From: Mesorhizobium neociceri
GTDB taxonomy: Bacteria > Pseudomonadota > Alphaproteobacteria > Rhizobiales > Rhizobiaceae
Assembly (NCBI RefSeq): GCF_013520985.1
Contig: NZ_JACDTY010000001.1
Coordinates: 1-64,000 of the forward strand
Length of the DNA: 64,000 nucleotides
Reading direction: 5' to 3'
Both the position numbers and the translations under genes were made by a program. The notes below the pieces were generated by a model that saw only the letters and a program-made list of their open reading frames with translations, had not been told where the DNA came from and did not search any database. Positions 44,212-53,512 of the stretch are shown here, piece by piece. How positions within the stretch are numbered: the stretch's first letter is position 1; the number at the start of each line of letters is the position of its first letter.

Positions 44212-44597
44212 CTGAAGCACGCTTCGATCGCGCCCCTGGCGACCAGTCGATTGCGACCAAGCAGCAAGCGGCGTCCTCCGGGATCCTCGTCTACAGCATC
44301 GGCCTGCTGCTCGCGGCGATCCTCACCGCGATCTCGTTCTGGGTCGCCAACACCACCCTGCTTTGGGGACCGGGCGTCGCGCTTGGCCTTGCGGTGCTCG
44401 CCATCGCCCAGATGGGAGTCCACCTGGTGTTCTTCCTGCACATCACCACCGGCCCGGACAATACCAACAACGTGCTGGCGCTCGCTTTTGGCGTGCTCAT
44501 TGTCCTCTTGGTGGTGGCCGGCTCTCTGGTGATCATGGCCAACCTGAACGGCAGCATGATGCCTGCCGACATGATGGATATGCAAATGCATTATTGA
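44208..44597 (+). CDS. cyoD: Quinol oxidase subunit IV
   Basis: This 129-residue protein has three helices and the CyoD features (LAIAQMGVHLVFFLHI, then NNVLALAFGVLIVLLVVAGSLVIMANLN; key part QMxVHLxFFLH). It is the last gene of the operon. No cyoE (haem O synthase) follows, so haem O must come from a gene elsewhere. The Met-rich tail (MMPADMMDMQMHY) is notable and could bind copper. Confidence 0.92.
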   Translation: MTEARFDRAPGDQSIATKQQAASSGILVYSIGLLLAAILTAISFWVANTTLLWGPGVALGLAVLAIAQMGVHLVFFLHITTGPDNTNNVLALAFGVLIVLLVVAGSLVIMANLNGSMMPADMMDMQMHY

Positions 44598-44820
44598 TCC
44601 GCTTGCCGAGCCAGCGAGGCGGTTCTGCTCAGTCGTGAATGCCTTGCTTAAGAGCCGTAGTCCTCGATCAGTGCTTCAAAGGGATAGCGAGTTCCGGCCC
44701 GCCATCCGGCCTTGTTCCGCGACCGGTTGGCCCTTGCTTGCGCAACGCCTCATATGACGGCAATAATTTGGTTGCGGGACGGAGTAACATAGCTGACGAC
44801 GGGTTTGGGGGGTAAGCGTC

Positions 44821-46422
44821 ATGGAAATGCTGATGCCGCTGTTCGTGGTCGGGGCGATGTTCTTGATCGTTGGCAGCCTGATCTACAGCGGGGCAAAAGG
44901 CATTGCCGGGCTGTTTTCCGGTTCGTCTTCAAAAGAAAAAGACAAGCCACAGCCAAGCCGTGCGCGAACCTCCGAAGCGGCCCACGCTATATCGCCCAAG
45001 CCTAACTCTGCGGCTGAAAAGCTGATCGCCGAAATGCAGCAGCAGGCCAAAAACAGTGACGACCAGCGCAAGGCGGCGTTCAAAGCGCATGTCGAGCGCA
45101 AGATCCCGCCGATTTCCGTCGATGGCCGTGAAGCGATCGAACGTGGGCAAGCCGCGCGCATTGCGATCAAGCACGTCTTTCCGCCGCGTCTTCCCCAACG
45201 AAGCATGAGCTATTTTGGCGGGCTGCCGATTGTCCCCGATGAATTCGACTGGCCGACGGTTCACAATCGGAAAGGGTTGCTCGAGCGCCTCAATTTCATG
45301 GCGCAAATTGACTGTTCGGATCTGCCGCCGGGACCTGGACGAGATCTGATGCCCGAAAAGGGCTATCTCTATTTCTTCGCGCCGATGTCCGACACGTTTG
45401 GAGCGGACGCGTTGCACTTCGTGACGCGCTATGAACCACGTCAGGTGACACAGAAGTGGGCGCCGCTTGACATGCCCTTCACCGCCAAGATTCAGGGATC
45501 GGATCCGACGGACGAAATCTTGCGGGGCAAGCGAACTCACTATGATCGGGTCGAGGTCGAGTTTGCCTGGATCGAGGAGCCGACCGACGCCGAAGTCGCG
45601 GCGCGCGCGGATGAAGGTCATGCTTTCGAGGTCGCGGACAAAATTCGGACCGAAAGGGTCGAGGCATTCTACGGTCCGCCGGTCGTCCCTGATCCGCTGC
45701 TTTCCGCTCATCATGCGCCGAAAGGCACGCTTTGGACGCCGTATCCGGGATTTCCGGCCAATTGGCATTCCGCGCGGATCGTTCGGAAGCTTGTGGAGGC
45801 ATATCACCGCGAAGAGACGGCCGATGTCACGGCACAACTGAAAGCGCTCGGCGATGTTGCCGAAGATGATCCGGAGGCCAAGCGGCTGCGGATGGTGCAG
45901 CGCGAACTGTCGGCGTTCGGTTCGAAGATGTTCAACGCATTCTTCCCGACGGTCAATGCCGGACTGAAGGACTATGACGCACCGCCTCCAGAGGTGAAGC
46001 AGCATATCCTTGCCTTTCTGGAAGACTTGCGCGTCAACGGCATGCCGTCATCATCGGTGCGGCGGCCGCGTCATCGGCAGCTTCCGCACGTGATGAATGA
46101 TTGGCTTTCAGTCGCGGCCATCCAGGGCGCCGAGGGGGGACTGACAGATCCGGCCGGTGCGGCGCTCATCGGCCCTGACGTCGTTGCCGCCCTGTCTCAC
46201 CGCCATGTGTCCCGTACCCATCAAATGCTTGGCAAGGGTGAAGTCGTCCAGGTCGCGGCCGACGAGATGAAGGACCGCTACCTGCTGTTGCTCCAACTTG
46301 GGCCGGACAAGGCGCTCAACTGGACCGTCGGGGAGATGGGGCCGCTTCAATATTGGATTACGCCAGAGGACCTTGCGGCCAAGCGATTCCAGAACGCAAT
46401 TCTGACAATCGAAGCCTACTGA
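44821..46422 (+). CDS. DUF1963 protein with N-terminal membrane anchor
   Basis: This 533-residue protein starts with a hydrophobic helix (LMPLFVVGAMFLIVGSLIY) and a Ser/Lys-rich linker, then a long soluble part. The segment RSMSYFGGLPIVPDEFDWP ... LNFMAQIDCSDLP ... GYLYFFA is the DUF1963 (YwqG-like) signature; the C-terminal LLLLQLGPDKALNWTVGEMGPLQYWITPEDL is the second half of the fold. Family function is unknown. It is the last gene before the right repeat of the accessory region. Confidence 0.85.
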   Translation: MEMLMPLFVVGAMFLIVGSLIYSGAKGIAGLFSGSSSKEKDKPQPSRARTSEAAHAISPKPNSAAEKLIAEMQQQAKNSDDQRKAAFKAHVERKIPPISVDGREAIERGQAARIAIKHVFPPRLPQRSMSYFGGLPIVPDEFDWPTVHNRKGLLERLNFMAQIDCSDLPPGPGRDLMPEKGYLYFFAPMSDTFGADALHFVTRYEPRQVTQKWAPLDMPFTAKIQGSDPTDEILRGKRTHYDRVEVEFAWIEEPTDAEVAARADEGHAFEVADKIRTERVEAFYGPPVVPDPLLSAHHAPKGTLWTPYPGFPANWHSARIVRKLVEAYHREETADVTAQLKALGDVAEDDPEAKRLRMVQRELSAFGSKMFNAFFPTVNAGLKDYDAPPPEVKQHILAFLEDLRVNGMPSSSVRRPRHRQLPHVMNDWLSVAAIQGAEGGLTDPAGAALIGPDVVAALSHRHVSRTHQMLGKGEVVQVAADEMKDRYLLLLQLGPDKALNWTVGEMGPLQYWITPEDLAAKRFQNAILTIEAY

Positions 46423-46810
46423 CTGATGATGGTCAGCGACCCTCTGGGGGCTTTGCCACCCCTTCGCGCCGTCCTCGCCGGCTGTCCGGAATAGCGGTCA
46501 CCCTAGGACATCGGGCCTGGAGATTTAACGTCCGCTATTGTTCTTCCCCACCACAAGCGGACCTACTGCTCCCGGACAACTACGGTCATTCTGGAACAGG
46601 CTCAGAGGGGCCGCGTATGTTCGCATAGGGTCATCGGGGTTATCTGAAGTCGACCGTATGTCGTCCCGGAACTATGCGGAACGATGCGGGAAGATTTCTG
46701 ATTTTGGCCCACGAAAACCGCAATGAAATCAACGTTCCCAATATGTCCTCGGGCCTACCGAGTCTCAGTTACGGACGCGAGGACGTTTGACATAGCGCGG
46801 CGGAAAGAAG
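46423..46810. other. Gene-free stretch left of the right repeat
   Basis: No credible gene was found in this stretch. The composition is less GC-rich than in the genes around it. No tRNA-like structure was recognised. Confidence 0.45.
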
Positions 46811-47019
46811 CAGGATAGCTGATAGAGTCGACATCGCATAATGATGTCACTATATAGCGGCGGCTTCGACCTCGTACCTGTGGTTGTGTGCAACGAAGCA
46901 GCAGAAAATGTGTTACGCGTTGTGATACCTATTGTGATACAAACCGGCTATCGACACCAGGAAAAAGATAGTAAAAACAATAGCGTAGAACCGAAGCCGA
47001 TCCCAGCCAACGGTACCAC
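46811..47019. repeat. Right copy of the diverged direct repeat (possible attachment site)
   Basis: Counterpart of 314-502 in the same orientation. It shares the first 76 bp (about five mismatches), the 20-mer TGTGATACCTATTGTGATAC at 46921-46940 and the terminal 22 bp ending GGTACCAC at 47019. The middle is longer than in the left copy. It marks the change from accessory genes to core genes. Short frames across it (46841-47176 plus, 46929-47501 minus) look non-coding. Confidence 0.6.
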
Positions 47020-47194
47020 TCTATCAAACAATCAGAACGTGCTCCTTGAACCCTTCCCTTCCTTCGGCTCTTCGGACCTCGGACAAGATCAACTTGCCGG
47101 GCGAAGCCGACTCGGTTCGAATGGCAGCATGCATCCTTTACCGGGTGCGGACGTTTACGATTACCAACCGGCATAGCCGCCAGGGAAAAGCAGT

Positions 47195-47449
47195 ATGAGT
47201 GAACATGCGATCGAGTTCTTGCGCGGGTGGATCGGTGAAAAGGTCCACTGCCAGCACTCGCCGGTGAAGATCGAGAAGCAGGCCGAGACCCTCGCCAAGG
47301 AATGCGCCGCCAAGGCGGCCGAGGTCGGCATCCCGCTGGAGGATATCCAGGAAGAGGTCGGCGACATCCAGGAACTGATCGCCTCGCGGCTCGAAGAGGC
47401 GGCCGAGGCCGACCAGAGCAACGAGAATTCGGGCAAGACTTCCGAATAA
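47195..47449 (+). CDS. DUF768 family small protein
   Basis: This 84-residue acidic, helical protein has the DUF768 layout: an N-terminal FLRGWIGEKV, a central AEVGIPLEDIQEEVGDIQELI and a short charged tail. I know the family mainly from Mesorhizobium, where many copies occur; function is unknown. It is preceded by GGGAAAAGCAGT and followed by a strong hairpin terminator. It is the first gene right of the repeat. Confidence 0.8.
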   Translation: MSEHAIEFLRGWIGEKVHCQHSPVKIEKQAETLAKECAAKAAEVGIPLEDIQEEVGDIQELIASRLEEAAEADQSNENSGKTSE

Positions 47450-47456
47450 TGGTCCA

Positions 47457-47495
47457 GCCCGGCCGCCAGAGCCGGGCGCTGCCCCTTTTGTTTTT
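47457..47495 (+). terminator. Rho-independent terminator after the DUF768 gene
   Basis: GCCCGGC pairs perfectly with GCCGGGC across a 7-base loop, followed by GCTGCCCCTTTTGTTTTT. It lies 8 bp after the stop codon. Confidence 0.75.
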
Positions 47496-47567
47496 ACGCA
47501 ATTCCCAAGGGAAGCGCTGCGCGCTTTTCCCGGGAAAACCGCTTTACACTTTTCCTGGAATTGCTCT
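47496..47567. repeat. Palindromic intergenic element, copy 1
   Basis: The block from ACGCAATTCCC to GGAATTGCTCT recurs inverted at 48695-48766. It has a central TTTTCCCGGGAAAA palindrome. This fits the rhizobial intergenic mosaic-type elements. It ends at the stop codon of the P1 peptidase gene. Confidence 0.7.
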
Positions 47568-48684
47568 ACCCAAACCGATCTTTCAGCCAGGCCTTCGGCA
47601 GCGCCGGCGCGAAATTGCCGTCGCGCCCGCTCATGTCCTCATTGGCGACCATCGCATTGAGGATCGCCTCTTCCACACTTTGCACCACCGCATCGAAGAA
47701 CGGATCGATATCGACGTCCGGAATGAAGGCGGCGTTTGCCGTCTGTCCTGACGGCGCAAGTGCTGCTTGCGGATTGGCGGTCGAGAAGGCGAGAAAAATG
47801 TCGCCCGAACTGTGGTAGCCGAAGCCGCCGGTCATGGCGATGCCAAGCGGCACACGCCGCGCCAGCCGTTTCATCTGATGTGGCAGGAAGGGCGCGTCGG
47901 TGGCGACGATGGCGATGATCGAGCCCTTTTCGGTATGGGGGGTGCCTTCGCGGATCGCCGGCTCCACCAGATCGGATCCGACGCGCGCGCCGCGCAGGGT
48001 GAAATTGCGCCGCTTGCCGAAATTCGCCTGCACGAACACGCCGACCGTATGGCTGATGCCCTGCCATTCGACGATGCGCGACGCCGTGCCGGAGCCGGCC
48101 TTGAAGCCGAAGGCGATCATGCCGGTGCCGCCGCCGACGCTGCCTTCCTCGATGGCTCCGCCGGTGGCACCGTCGAGCGCGGCTTCGACATGCTCGAAGC
48201 CGACATGATGACCGTTAATGTCGTTGAGGAAGCCGTCATAGGTTTCCGCCGCCACCGGCAGCCCCCAGCCGCTGTCGAGCGCGGCCGGCAGCACGCGTTG
48301 CATCCAGCGCAGCGTGCCGTCGCGGGTGACGCCGCAGGAATGCGTGTTGGTGATGGTGACCGGCAGGTTGAAGGCGCCGACCTCCTCGATGATGTGCGAG
48401 CCCGTCAGCTCGCCATTGCCGTTCTGGCTGAACACGCCGGCAAACACCGGCGTGGCGAGCTCAGCCAACGGTCGCGGCAGGATGGCGGTGACGCCGGTGC
48501 GTACCGGCCCCGTGCTGACTTTGAGCGGACCATCGCCTGAGATCAGCGTCGCGTATCCGATGCTCACGCCGGGCACATCGGTGATGGCATTGAAGCGGCC
48601 CGGCGTGCCGTCGAAGGCAACGCCGAAAGCACGGGCGCGCGGCTTGCCGGCCGGCGTTTCAAGATGCGGGTCGTGTCCGGTCAT
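47566..48684 (-). CDS. P1/DmpA-type aminopeptidase (Ntn-like, self-processing)
   Basis: This 372-residue protein belongs to the DmpA/BapA family. N-terminal features are NAITDVPGVSIGYATL and VFSQNGNGELTGSHIIEE. The self-cleavage site with the nucleophilic serine is in IEEGSVGGGTGMIAFGFKAG, near residue 205. Processed enzymes release N-terminal amino acids, including beta- or D-residues. The gene is flanked on both sides by inverted copies of the same palindromic element. Start 48684 is preceded by GGAGGACGGC. Confidence 0.9.
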   Translation of the reverse strand: MTGHDPHLETPAGKPRARAFGVAFDGTPGRFNAITDVPGVSIGYATLISGDGPLKVSTGPVRTGVTAILPRPLAELATPVFAGVFSQNGNGELTGSHIIEEVGAFNLPVTITNTHSCGVTRDGTLRWMQRVLPAALDSGWGLPVAAETYDGFLNDINGHHVGFEHVEAALDGATGGAIEEGSVGGGTGMIAFGFKAGSGTASRIVEWQGISHTVGVFVQANFGKRRNFTLRGARVGSDLVEPAIREGTPHTEKGSIIAIVATDAPFLPHQMKRLARRVPLGIAMTGGFGYHSSGDIFLAFSTANPQAALAPSGQTANAAFIPDVDIDPFFDAVVQSVEEAILNAMVANEDMSGRDGNFAPALPKAWLKDRFG

Positions 48685-48694
48685 GCCGTCCTCC

Positions 48695-48766
48695 AGAGCA
48701 ATTCCAGGAAAAGTGTGAGCGATTTTCCCGGGAAAAGCTCTTAGCGCTTTCCCTTGGGAATTGCGT
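48695..48766. repeat. Palindromic intergenic element, copy 2 (inverted)
   Basis: Inverted copy of 47496-47567, running from AGAGCAATTCC through TTTTCCCGGGAAAA to GGGAATTGCGT. Together the two copies bracket the P1 peptidase gene. Confidence 0.7.
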
Positions 48767-48817
48767 CAAAACAAAGAGATAGAGCGGTTCCTCGTTTCCG
48801 CGAAACGATGAAACGCC

Positions 48818-50428
48818 CTAGAAAAGCGAGCCCTGATTGCCCGGTTCTTTTGGTTTGCTGGCGGCTGGCTTGGCAGTCGCCGGCTTGCTGGCTGGGGGCG
48901 TTGCCGTTTGTTTGGCGACTGCCTCCGGCTGCCCTATACCACCGGTCGCAATGGCGTCAGTGGTGCCATCGGCAAACTCGATTTGCAGGGCCGCTCCTGG
49001 CGCTACATCCGCCGCCAGCTTTATCACTGCGCCTTCGGCGTCCTTCACCAGCGCGAAGCCGCGCGCCAGCACCGCTCTGTGCGACAGCGTCGCCAGCAAG
49101 CGGTCGGCCTGGGTCAGTTGTCCGCGCAGCCGATCCAGCCGTCGCGACACCGCCTGATCCTGGCGGCGCGTCAGGGCGGCCAGTGCATCCGCCTGCAATT
49201 TCTGCCGCCTGACAATCGGCGCCGGCGACAACCGCCTTGCGGTGCGCGAAAACCGGGTGCGCCGCTCGCGCACGATGCCGAAAAATGCCGCCTGCGCGCG
49301 CGCCAGGTCGCGGCCGGTCAGCGTACGGGCCTCGTTGATGCGTCGCGACAGCGTGGCCGGCGTCAGCCGCTGGCCCTGCAGCTTGGTCCGCTTGCGCTCG
49401 ATGCTGACCGACAGCGCCCGGCCGAGCCGGCTGGTTGCCTCGTCCAGGCGTCGGCGCGGCAACGCCAGCAACTGGTCGGGCGAGGGGAGCGCGCGGGCGG
49501 CCGCACGGGAGGCCTGCCGCTTGCGTTCGAAATTGCGCAGGACCGCCGCCTTGAGCCGTGCGCCGAGACTGGCAAGTGTTGCCTCGAGGTCCGCTTTCAC
49601 CGGCACGGCGATCTCCGCGGCACCCGTCGGCGTCGGCGCTCGCATGTCGGCGACGAGATCAATCAAGGTCCAGTCGGTCTCATGGCCGACGGCCGAAATG
49701 ACCGGAATACGCGAGGCGGCGACGGCGCGCGCCAGGCCTTCATCGTTGAACCCCCAGAGATCCTCCAGGCTGCCGCCGCCGCGCGCCACGATCAGAAGAT
49801 CGGGCTGCGCAATCGCGCTATCCCAAGCCAGCGCGTTGAAGCCGTTGACGGCGGCCGTCACTTCCGCGCCTGCCGTCTCGCCCTGGACTCGCACCGGCCA
49901 GACCAGCACATGCAGCGGAAAGCGGTCCTTGATGCGATGGATGATGTCGCGGATCACCGATCCGGTCGGCGAGGTGACGACGCCGATGGTGCGCGGCATG
50001 AAGGGCAGTCGCTGCTTGCGGCCGGCGTCGAACAACCCCTCGGCCTGCAGCCGCCGCTTGCGCTCTTCCAAGAGCGCCATCAGCGCCCCGGCCCCAGCCG
50101 GCTCGAGATTGTCGATGACGATCTGGTAGTTGGATTTGCCGGGATAGGTGGTGAGCTTGCCGGTGGCGATCACCTCCATCCCCTCTTCGGGGCGGAATTT
50201 CAGCCGGCTCATCGTGCCTTTCCAGACCACGGCGTCGAGCCGCGCCCGGTCATCCTTGAGCGTGAAATAGGCATGGCCGGAAGAATGCGGCCCGCGATAG
50301 CCGGAGATTTCGCCGCGCACCCGCACATGGCCGAAGACATCCTCGACCGTGCGCTTCAGCGCGCCGGAAATCTCGCTCACCGTGTATTCGGTGGCGTTGG
50401 TGCGTGATTCGGATTCTGCGTCACTCAT
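48818..50428 (-). CDS. xseA: Exodeoxyribonuclease VII large subunit
   Basis: This 536-residue protein has an N-terminal OB-fold ([42 protein letters not shown]; key part GEISGY...SGHxYFTLKD) and the catalytic core with [35 protein letters not shown] and [18 protein letters not shown]. The C-terminal third is a long helical region, then an Ala/Pro/Lys-rich tail ending in GSLF. ExoVII degrades single-stranded DNA with XseB, not present here. Start 50428 gives the usual MSDAE opening. Confidence 0.95.
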   Translation of the reverse strand: MSDAESESRTNATEYTVSEISGALKRTVEDVFGHVRVRGEISGYRGPHSSGHAYFTLKDDRARLDAVVWKGTMSRLKFRPEEGMEVIATGKLTTYPGKSNYQIVIDNLEPAGAGALMALLEERKRRLQAEGLFDAGRKQRLPFMPRTIGVVTSPTGSVIRDIIHRIKDRFPLHVLVWPVRVQGETAGAEVTAAVNGFNALAWDSAIAQPDLLIVARGGGSLEDLWGFNDEGLARAVAASRIPVISAVGHETDWTLIDLVADMRAPTPTGAAEIAVPVKADLEATLASLGARLKAAVLRNFERKRQASRAAARALPSPDQLLALPRRRLDEATSRLGRALSVSIERKRTKLQGQRLTPATLSRRINEARTLTGRDLARAQAAFFGIVRERRTRFSRTARRLSPAPIVRRQKLQADALAALTRRQDQAVSRRLDRLRGQLTQADRLLATLSHRAVLARGFALVKDAEGAVIKLAADVAPGAALQIEFADGTTDAIATGGIGQPEAVAKQTATPPASKPATAKPAASKPKEPGNQGSLF

Positions 50429-50518
50429 CGGCCGATTGAGCGGCTGTTGTCGCCCCGCGTCAAGATTCCATAACTTGATCTTAAGCCCGGCTTGATTGAC
50501 TTTGCCGCAGGAGGACGC

Positions 50519-50605
50519 ATGAGCGCCCGCGCACCGGCACAATTGCTGGCGCTGCCCGGTGTGTCGTCGGCCAACGCAACGACAGAGGCGGTCGCGTCGG
50601 CCTGA
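50519..50605 (+). CDS. Possible 28-residue peptide, unknown
   Basis: An ATG at 50519 follows a good GCAGGAGGACGC ribosome site and opens a frame [20 protein letters not shown]... ending at 50605. It could be a real small peptide or the start of a lost gene. No family was recognised. It is included because of the strong ribosome site only. Confidence 0.25.
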   Translation: MSARAPAQLLALPGVSSANATTEAVASA

Positions 50606-50610
50606 TCCCC

Positions 50611-51567
50611 CTACCAGCCCGGCAGGATCTGGTTCGGCTTGCTCCGCTTCATCTTGGCGAAGGCCAGTGCTGCAAAATCGAAGCTTCCCGTCTCTTCGCC
50701 GAGCGGCACGGAAATGTTGTCGAGGCTTTCCGAAATATGCCGCGCCAGCGCGTCGACGATCTCCGGCCGCGAGGTCTGGCCGCGCATGATGCCGATGCGG
50801 CAATCGGGCAGGGCGCCGAAACCGTCGGCTTCGCCCAGCACCCGCATGCCGGGCCTGAGCGCACATTCAGGCAGCACCGAAATCGCCAGGCCCGACAGCA
50901 CCGCGGCGGTGATGACGGTCGCCGAGAAGCTGGTGAACAGGATGCGATAGTCGCGGTTTTGCCGGTCGAGCACATCGACGGCGGCACGCCGCCAGATGCA
51001 ATTCGGTCGGCCGAAGGCCATCGGCAGCACTTCCTGTTCGTGCGTGGCATGGTTGGCCGAGGTGACCCACAGAAGCGGTTCGCGCCGTACCACTTCCGAC
51101 TGGCCGCGCGTATCGTTGTGCGTCACCAGCGCCAGATCGAGGTTGCCGCGCTTGATATGCTCGACCAGCCCCGGCGTCGGCTCGCAGATGACGGTGAGCT
51201 CGACGCGTGGGTTGGAGCGCGTGAAGCGCGCCATGATCTCGGGCAGGAAGCGGTCGGCATAGTCGTCGGGCGTGCCGATGCGGATGGTGCCTTCGAGCCG
51301 CCGGTCGTCGAAGGCGGCCAGCGTCTCGCGGTTGAGATAGAGCAGGCGGCGCGCATAGGAGAGCAGCTTGTCGCCTTCCTCGGTCAGCCTGTTGGTGCGG
51401 CCGTCTTTTTCGAACAGCGGCTTGCCGATCCGCTCTTCGAGCCGGCGCATCTGCATCGACACCGCCGACTGGGTTCGAAGCACTTCCTCTGCGGCGCGGG
51501 TGAAGCTGCCGGTATCGGCAATTGAGATGAAGGTCTGCAACTGGTCGAGATCGAGTGGCGCTTTCAT
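50611..51567 (-). CDS. LysR-family transcriptional regulator
   Basis: This 318-residue regulator has the LysR helix-turn-helix ([41 protein letters not shown]; key part GSFTRAAE...SAVSxQMRRLE) and a substrate-binding co-inducer domain ([33 protein letters not shown]). It is divergent from the DUF1127 gene with a 178-bp gap, so it may control that gene. Start 51567 gives the standard distance to the helix-turn-helix. Confidence 0.92.
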   Translation of the reverse strand: MKAPLDLDQLQTFISIADTGSFTRAAEEVLRTQSAVSMQMRRLEERIGKPLFEKDGRTNRLTEEGDKLLSYARRLLYLNRETLAAFDDRRLEGTIRIGTPDDYADRFLPEIMARFTRSNPRVELTVICEPTPGLVEHIKRGNLDLALVTHNDTRGQSEVVRREPLLWVTSANHATHEQEVLPMAFGRPNCIWRRAAVDVLDRQNRDYRILFTSFSATVITAAVLSGLAISVLPECALRPGMRVLGEADGFGALPDCRIGIMRGQTSRPEIVDALARHISESLDNISVPLGEETGSFDFAALAFAKMKRSKPNQILPGW

Positions 51568-51745
51568 CGGGTCCAATCCATCACTAGCATTGATGCTAAA
51601 GATTAGAAACATTCGTTGGATTAATCAATCAGCGCGTGGCAAATTCTGATTGTCCACATGAATGCATGTGAATCGAGACCGGAACGGCGCCTCTCCCAGG
51701 CTCCGTTTGCCCGGCTTCGTCCGCTCGACTCCGAAGGAGACTGAC

Positions 51746-52036
51746 ATGACCACGATCGATTTCGCCACCGAGACCTCGCGCATCACCTCGCGTCCGGCCG
51801 TTGCGACGCGCGTGGCCAACGCTCTTCTCAACGCCTACCAGGCCTGGAAAAATCGCCGCGCCTTCTATCGCCTTGGCGAGATGTCGGATGCCGAACTCGC
51901 CGATATCGGCCTGACGCGCGCCGACCTCCATGTCGCCATCGATGTGCCGTTCGGCGCCGATCCGACCGTGAAGCTGCGTGCGATCGCGAGCGATCGAGCC
52001 GACACGATCGAAAATCTCGCCCGCCAGGTAGCGTGA
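51746..52036 (+). CDS. DUF1127 protein
   Basis: This 96-residue protein carries the DUF1127 motif AYQAWKNRRAFYRLGEMSDAELADIGLTRADL in its middle (key parts W.NRR...L..L.D..L.DIGL.R.D). Small DUF1127 proteins in alphaproteobacteria bind RNA or affect phosphate and carbon metabolism in studied cases. It starts after GAAGGAGACTGAC and is followed by a strong terminator, so it is a single-gene transcript. Confidence 0.9.
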   Translation: MTTIDFATETSRITSRPAVATRVANALLNAYQAWKNRRAFYRLGEMSDAELADIGLTRADLHVAIDVPFGADPTVKLRAIASDRADTIENLARQVA

Positions 52037-52147
52037 TATCGAGCGCACTGTTTCGGTTGCCGTGAACTTTTTCAGGCTCGCGGCAACCAAGGAGTATAGC
52101 AGGCTCCCCACTCCCTGCCGGTTCCCCGCCGGCCAGCCTGCGCACTG

Positions 52148-52179
52148 GCCCGGTCCTCCCAGGACCGGGCTTTTCTTTT
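52148..52179 (+). terminator. Rho-independent terminator after the DUF1127 gene
   Basis: GCCCGGTCCT and AGGACCGGGC form a perfect 10-bp stem with a CCC loop, followed by TTTTCTTTT. Confidence 0.85.
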
Positions 52180-52188
52180 CAGCTGGGT

Positions 52189-52366
52189 CGTCATCCTTGG
52201 GCGTAGCGACGCGAAGCGGAGCGAAGACCCAAGGATCCATGCCGTGAACACGGCCGAAGAATGCAGCGGTGCAGAATTCCGCGCCGTCGCAACGCCTTGA
52301 AGTCACGGCATGGATCCTGGGGTCTGCGCTGCGTCGCTTCGCTCCTTGCTCCGCCCCAGGATGACG
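52189..52366. repeat. Long imperfect inverted repeat (intergenic palindrome)
   Basis: The arms begin CGTCATCCTTGGG and end CCCCAGGATGACG. They also share GGATCCATGCCGTG against CACGGCATGGATCC near the centre. Elements of this type are scattered in rhizobial genomes. The remaining part of 52037-52381 holds the DUF1127 terminator and nothing else seen. Confidence 0.7.
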
Positions 52367-52381
52367 AAGGTCAGCGCCAAA

Positions 52382-53422
52382 CTACCGCCGGTCCATGTCC
52401 CGCTTGAACTGGTCGAAGATCGTTTCCACGCCCTTCTGATAGTCGTCGCGCTGCTGGGCGCCGGTCTCGAACATCTTGCCGAAAATATCGTCGAACGGGT
52501 TCCTTGGCCTGCCGCTTGGATTGGTCTGCGGCTGTGGCGCCTGGCGCTGCTGCGGCGCCTGACGCTGCTGGGGCTGCGGTGCCGGCTGTCCGCCAGGCAG
52601 ACCGAAACCGCCGCCGCCACCTTGCCGCATCATCTCCTCGAAGATCTTGCCCAGCGGGTTGTCGCCATAGGGGCTCTGCGTCTGTTGCGGCTGCTGCGCC
52701 CGTCCCTGTGGCTGCTGTGCCGCGCCACCGCCGAACATATCCTGCAGCACCTTGCCCAGCGGATTGTCGCCATAGGGGTTGGGCGCTTGCTGCGGCTGGC
52801 TTTGCGGCTGTTGCGCGCCGCCGCCAAACATGTCCTGCAGCACCTTGCCGAGCGGGTTCTCGCCGTAAGGGTTGGGTGCCGGCTGCGGCGCCGGCTGCGC
52901 GCCGCCGCCAGCCTGTCGCATCATCTGTTCGATGATCTCGCCGAGCGGATTGCTGCCACCACCGAAGCCGCCGGCGGCCTGCATCTGGCCCCCCATCAAC
53001 TGGTCTGTCGTCTGCTTGAACAGTCCGCCCATCACCATCGAGGCGATGGCAGGCAGCATCTGCTGCAGGACCTGCTGGCTGACGCCGGTCGCCTGCGCGG
53101 CCTGGCTTGCCACGGCGCGCGACAGCTCCTTCGAGCCGAACAGATGCCCCAGAATGCCATTGCCCTCATTGACGCCTTGCGGCGAGAAGGCCCTGGTCGC
53201 GTCCTCGAAATATTTGGCGTGCTGGCCGCTTGCCATTGCCGTCATGAAGGCGCCGAGCCCATAGGGGTCGGCGGTGTTGCGCTGCAGCCCTTGCGAGAAA
53301 GCGGGCAGCAATGCGGCGACCGCCGCCTGCGTCTGCTGCATCGAAAGCCCGTACTGCTGGGCAAGCGCCTGCATTCCGTTGCCGTTCTGCGCCTGCGCCA
53401 ATATGTCGAACAAGGTAGGCAT
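52382..53422 (-). CDS. DUF937 protein with Gln/Pro/Gly-rich repeats
   Basis: This 346-residue protein starts with a DUF937-type helical domain of about 150 residues (LFDILAQAQNGNGMQALAQQ, PAFSQGLQRN). The rest is low complexity with at least four copies of a unit like NPYGENPLGKVLQDMFGGG separated by Gln/Pro-rich linkers. It ends in a charged helix. Start 53422 follows GGAGGAGAAACCG. Function unknown; the repeat units may be short linear binding motifs. Confidence 0.85.
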   Translation of the reverse strand: MPTLFDILAQAQNGNGMQALAQQYGLSMQQTQAAVAALLPAFSQGLQRNTADPYGLGAFMTAMASGQHAKYFEDATRAFSPQGVNEGNGILGHLFGSKELSRAVASQAAQATGVSQQVLQQMLPAIASMVMGGLFKQTTDQLMGGQMQAAGGFGGGSNPLGEIIEQMMRQAGGGAQPAPQPAPNPYGENPLGKVLQDMFGGGAQQPQSQPQQAPNPYGDNPLGKVLQDMFGGGAAQQPQGRAQQPQQTQSPYGDNPLGKIFEEMMRQGGGGGFGLPGGQPAPQPQQRQAPQQRQAPQPQTNPSGRPRNPFDDIFGKMFETGAQQRDDYQKGVETIFDQFKRDMDRR

Positions 53423-53512
53423 CGGTTTCTCCTCCGGGAAATCCTCGAGGGAGAGCCTAGTTCGTTTCGATGTTCGATTGAAGCGGCTTTTGCCGCTGCT
53501 CAAGGCGCGCAG

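Noticed and set aside
46841..47501. Short open frames across the right repeat (111 codons plus, 190 codons minus)
   Set aside because: The plus frame is not kept in the left repeat copy. The minus frame shares WYRWLGS and RFVSQ with the left copy but is otherwise unlike a protein and overlaps the DUF768 gene.
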